Origin: an uncultured Lysobacterales bacterium
GTDB lineage: Bacteria; Pseudomonadota; Gammaproteobacteria; Xanthomonadales; SZUA-36
Length of the DNA: 9,386 nt
Assembly: GCA_937974465.1 (NCBI GenBank)
Contig: CALJWY010000307.1
Location: forward strand, 1-9,386
Reading direction: 5' to 3'
Shown: positions 6,824 through 9,386 of the stretch, in pieces
How positions within the stretch are numbered: position 1 is the stretch's first letter
Layout: every line of letters begins with the position of its first letter
Program-made: the position numbers and the translations under genes
The notes under the pieces: generated by a model
What the model was told of the DNA's origin: nothing
Databases searched by the model: none
The model's input: only the letters and a program-made list of their open reading frames with translations

Positions 6824-6860
6824 ATCACTTCCATGAAATGTGTTTCAATTGCAGTAACTG

Positions 6861-6866
6861 TATACT
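6861..6866 (+). promoter_or_regulatory. Possible -10 box upstream of moxR
   Basis: TATACT matches the -10 consensus at five of six positions, but no good -35 box lies 16-18 bases upstream. If used, transcription would begin near 6873 and give a leader of about 75 bases before the moxR ATG at 6947. It overlaps GTATAC (6860-6865) and adjoins the inverted repeat CAGTAACTG (6852-6860), so a bound regulator is possible. Confidence 0.3.
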
Positions 6867-6946
6867 GGAAACGTATGGCCATTGAAGGCCTTTCAGACAA
6901 CATCCATGATAAATGTTTACAACAAAGGACTGCTGGAATCCGGAAT

Positions 6947-7903
6947 ATGAATGACATCCCCCTGAAAAAACCTGTCTCGGACAACAATCGCCTCACACGG
7001 CTCAAAGAGGCGGTCTCCACCGTTAACAAAATCATCATGGGCAAAGAGCAACAGGTAATGCTCGCCTTCAGCTGCCTGCTTGCACGCGGACATCTTCTCA
7101 TCGAGGACTTGCCGGGTGTTGGAAAAACCACCCTGGCGCATGCTTTGGCTACCGTGATCGGTGTACGTTACCAACGCATCCAGTTCACCAGTGATCTTTT
7201 ACCGGCTGACATTCTTGGTGTATCCATTTACCGACGCGACCAGGAAAAATTCGAGTTTCATCCAGGACCAATATTCGCCGAGTTGGTATTGGCCGACGAA
7301 ATCAACCGTGCGACACCGAAGTCACAAAGCGCCCTGCTCGAAGCCATGGCCGAGGGCCAGGTCACCATTGAAAGCGTCACGCATGAACTGCCGATGCCAT
7401 TTTTTGTAATTGCCACCCAGAATCCGCTCGACCTTGTCGGGACCTTCCCGCTACCCGATTCACAGCTGGATCGCTTCCTGTTGAGTATTTCACTCGGTTT
7501 CCCGGAACCCGAAGTTGAACGGGAACTGCTGACCGCACAGGACCGGGTTGACCTGCTTCGCGATACGCAGGCGGTCATCAATCCGCAAGATGTTCTTCAA
7601 CTCCACCAGGATTGCCAGCAGGTGCATGTCAGTGAAGCATTACTGGACTACGTGCAGGCGCTGCTCGCCGAAACCCGCAGCAACCGTTGGTTTGAAGTTG
7701 GCCTGTCACCGCGTGCAGGCATAGCATTGTTGCAATGCAGCAAAGCATACGCCTTCCTGGAAGGCAGGAATTTTGCGATCCCCGAAGACGTCAAGGCCGT
7801 TTTTCCGGGCCTCGCCCGCCACCGTATGACCGTTCCCCACGGCATGGAATTCACGGTTGAGGAGCAAATTGCCGGCCTGCTTAAGCAGGTGGCCATTCCC
7901 TGA
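6947..7903 (+). CDS. MoxR-family AAA+ ATPase
   Basis: The 318-residue protein is a MoxR-type AAA+ ATPase, a chaperone-like family that works with neighbouring DUF58 or von Willebrand-type proteins. Numbering from 6947, Walker A is DLPGVGKT (54-61), Walker B is LVLADEIN (113-120), sensor 1 is ATQNP (156-160), DSQLDRF is at 171-177, and SPRAG at 254-258 marks the C-terminal lid domain. The open frame extends back to an ATG at 6833, with another ATG at 6875. I prefer 6947 because it puts Walker A at the usual distance from the N-terminus. The upstream residues look unlike the family and use rare codons (TGT, TTA, AGG), and a possible -10 box overlaps them. The start has GGA at 9 bases. The 6875 ATG has GGAA four bases ahead and remains possible. 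The DUF58 gene follows after 3 bases. Confidence 0.94.
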   Translation: MNDIPLKKPVSDNNRLTRLKEAVSTVNKIIMGKEQQVMLAFSCLLARGHLLIEDLPGVGKTTLAHALATVIGVRYQRIQFTSDLLPADILGVSIYRRDQEKFEFHPGPIFAELVLADEINRATPKSQSALLEAMAEGQVTIESVTHELPMPFFVIATQNPLDLVGTFPLPDSQLDRFLLSISLGFPEPEVERELLTAQDRVDLLRDTQAVINPQDVLQLHQDCQQVHVSEALLDYVQALLAETRSNRWFEVGLSPRAGIALLQCSKAYAFLEGRNFAIPEDVKAVFPGLARHRMTVPHGMEFTVEEQIAGLLKQVAIP

Positions 7904-7906
7904 CCA

Positions 7907-8887
7907 ATGTCCGTTATCGTCACAACACCGGCACGCAGGTCACTAACAAACGTTTTATCGAGCTGGCTAAGACAGCGCATTTTCTCCAAGCGGGGACCCA
8001 TGACGCTGCCGTTTACGCTCGAGTATCGCCACGTTTACGTGTTGCCCACCAGTTTCGGCTGGGGATTTGCCGTGATGTTGATCTTCATGGCCCTCGGCGG
8101 CCTTAACTTTAATAACAACATGGCCCTGATGCTGGTGTTCCTGCTGGCTACCGTTGCGCAACTTACCACCCTGATCGCCTACCGCAATTTGTCCGGCCTG
8201 ACCATTGACAGCATTCAAACCGAGCCGGTCTTCAGTGGTGAAACCGCCCATTTCAGGATCTATGTCTCCAATGGCAATCATCACCAGCGTTTTGCCGTGC
8301 AAGCCGGCTTCGAAGCAGCCCAGGATTGCAAGGATTTCAACCTCAATGCCAGTGAAATGTTTCACCTGAAGCAGCCTGCGTTACGACGCGGTTGGCTTGA
8401 ACTCGCGCCGTTCCGGCTGGAAACACGTTTTCCGTTGGGTTTTTTCAAAGCCTGGTCATGGTTGTTTCCACAAACACAATGCCTGGTGTATCCATCCCCG
8501 GCCAACCAGGCTCCACCCTTGCCCAATACAGGTCATGGACACTCGGGTCAGGCCAGGAAGGGCGATGGAGACCAGGTACATGGTCTGCGCAAATACCAAC
8601 CCGGCGACTCAATCCAGCGCGTGGCCTGGCGAGCCAGTGCCCGCCATGACGAACTGTATAGCCTGGAAATGGAAACCCCGCGGGAAGAAGCCTGCGAACT
8701 GGACTGGGATCTGCTGCAAGGTTGTGACGTAGAAACCCGCTTGTCAATTTTAACCGCCTGGGTGATCGCCGCCGATCATAAACAGCTGTCATACAGCCTG
8801 ACTTTGCCCGATGCGCAAATTGCCGCCGGCAGCGGCAGCCTTCACCGCGCCCAATGTCTCGAACTGCTCGCCCTGTACCAATTGTGA
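7907..8887 (+). CDS. DUF58 domain-containing membrane protein
   Basis: The 326-residue protein has a short basic N-terminal segment (10-30), the family's entry motif HVYVLPTSFGWGF (42-54) and two membrane spans at about 52-67 and 73-90. A long, mostly soluble part follows. The DUF58 signature is GLRKYQPGDSIQRVAWRASA (226-245), and the C-terminus ELDWD...ETRLSILTAWV (264-286) also matches the family. DUF58 proteins are usually encoded next to MoxR ATPases and are thought to be their partners; the biochemical role is not settled. The start is 3 bases after the moxR stop and has no clear ribosome binding site, so coupling with moxR is likely. An internal ATG at 8000 has CGGGGA ahead, but starting there would remove the basic segment that related proteins also carry. 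The stop overlaps the next gene as GTGA. Confidence 0.93.
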   Translation: MSVIVTTPARRSLTNVLSSWLRQRIFSKRGPMTLPFTLEYRHVYVLPTSFGWGFAVMLIFMALGGLNFNNNMALMLVFLLATVAQLTTLIAYRNLSGLTIDSIQTEPVFSGETAHFRIYVSNGNHHQRFAVQAGFEAAQDCKDFNLNASEMFHLKQPALRRGWLELAPFRLETRFPLGFFKAWSWLFPQTQCLVYPSPANQAPPLPNTGHGHSGQARKGDGDQVHGLRKYQPGDSIQRVAWRASARHDELYSLEMETPREEACELDWDLLQGCDVETRLSILTAWVIAADHKQLSYSLTLPDAQIAAGSGSLHRAQCLELLALYQL

Positions 8888-9386
8888 AATACCCACCGGC
8901 CAATAAACTTCATACACAGGGGATGCTTTGGGTCATCGGCGCGCTGGTTATTGCCATGTTTCCACAGTTGGCCAGTATGCCAATTCACCTGGTGGCCATA
9001 ACCCTGCTGCCCATCTGCTGGCGCTTGCTTGCCGAGGTACGGCGCTGGAAACCCATGCCAATGGCTTTGCGGGTGTTGGCTACCGCTGCAGCCGTCGCAG
9101 TGCTGGTCCTGACCTATGGCGGTCTGCTGGGCAGGCGTGCGGCCGTCAGCCTGCTGGTGTTGATGTTGTCCCTGAAACTGCTCGAGACTTTCAAGATCCG
9201 TGATGCCCGCATCGTTGCCAGCCTGAGCCTGTTTCTGTGTGGTACACAGTTTTTATTCTCCCAGGGCGTGCCGATGCTGATATACATAACAGCCTGCCTG
9301 CTAAGTTCGTTGATCGCCTTGATGCTGTTACACCGTCGAGAGGCCTTTGCAGACCTTGGCGAAGCCCCGGATACCGGTCGCGGGTT
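8884..9386 (+). CDS. tgpA: TgpA-type transglutaminase-like membrane protein (DUF3488), N-terminal part
   Basis: The first 167 codons are present and the gene runs off the window. The visible part is almost entirely hydrophobic, with about six likely membrane spans (about 13-30, 33-50, 62-79, 84-100, 109-125, 129-150). LLGRRAAVSLLVLMLSLKLLE (81-101) followed by RDAR is the conserved DUF3488 motif. In Pseudomonas aeruginosa TgpA this membrane part precedes a periplasmic transglutaminase-like domain, and TgpA is reported as essential there. The catalytic domain is beyond the window, so its integrity cannot be judged. The start chosen is the GTG at 8884, which overlaps the DUF58 stop as GTGA. An ATG at 8923 (residue 14) has AGGGG directly before it, which is too close for an ideal site, but it is possible. 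The context moxR-DUF58-tgpA strongly supports the call. Confidence 0.9.
   Translation, partial: MKYPPANKLHTQGMLWVIGALVIAMFPQLASMPIHLVAITLLPICWRLLAEVRRWKPMPMALRVLATAAAVAVLVLTYGGLLGRRAAVSLLVLMLSLKLLETFKIRDARIVASLSLFLCGTQFLFSQGVPMLIYITACLLSSLIALMLLHRREAFADLGEAPDTGRG

Noticed and set aside
6833..6946. The longest form of moxR starting at 6833
   Set aside because: No ribosome binding site precedes this ATG, the extra 38 residues do not resemble MoxR, and the stretch looks like promoter and leader DNA.
7967..8365. A 132-codon minus-strand open frame, with a similar one at 8445-8903, opposite the DUF58 gene
   Set aside because: Both are antisense to a complete DUF58 gene and carry no recognisable motif; His- and Arg-rich composition is typical of shadow frames.
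1..9386. tRNA, rRNA, CRISPR arrays, insertion sequences or attachment sites
   Set aside because: No repeated spacer pattern, transposase, terminal inverted repeats or tRNA-like fold was seen; nearly all of the window is taken by recognised housekeeping-type genes.

Overview
The window is ordinary, well-packed chromosomal DNA from a gammaproteobacterium. Three things point there. The order ndk-rlmN-pilF/pilW-rodZ is the one known from Pseudomonas and relatives. The 814-residue FadE-type acyl-CoA dehydrogenase has the enterobacterial length and motif spacing. The MoxR-DUF58-TgpA cluster is typical of free-living gammaproteobacteria. I cannot name a genus. I see no mobile element, rRNA, tRNA, CRISPR array or phage gene.

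Left part (1-2783, minus strand): one tightly coupled transcription unit running right to left, ndk -> rlmN -> pilW/pilF -> rodZ, with rodZ cut by the window edge. ndk and rlmN overlap by 11 bases if rlmN starts at its TTG. rlmN/pilW and pilW/rodZ each overlap by the four bases ATGA, so translation is probably coupled. The unit combines nucleotide metabolism, 23S rRNA/tRNA methylation, type IV pilus secretin assembly and cell-shape control.

Centre (2784-5473): a 245-base divergent intergenic region holds a good sigma70-type promoter for fadE and two perfect palindromes that may be operators. It is followed by fadE on the plus strand, which encodes the first step of fatty acid beta-oxidation. 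A 149-base convergent gap (5474-5622) with two hairpins separates fadE from a patatin-like phospholipase gene on the minus strand (5623-6753). The two genes are plausibly related in function (lipid hydrolysis and fatty acid oxidation) but are separate transcription units.

Right part (6754-9386): a divergent intergenic region (193 bases with the moxR start chosen here) precedes the plus-strand cluster moxR (AAA+ ATPase) - DUF58 protein - tgpA (membrane transglutaminase-like protein, cut by the window end). The genes are 3 bases apart (moxR to DUF58) or overlap by 4 bases (DUF58 to tgpA). This is the known MoxR/DUF58/transglutaminase arrangement, thought to act at the cell envelope.

I did not find a convincing undescribed system. 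The points worth a second look are the regulatory palindromes between ndk and fadE, the uncertain starts of rlmN and moxR, the short C-terminus of Ndk, and the pairing of a patatin gene with a divergent MoxR operon.
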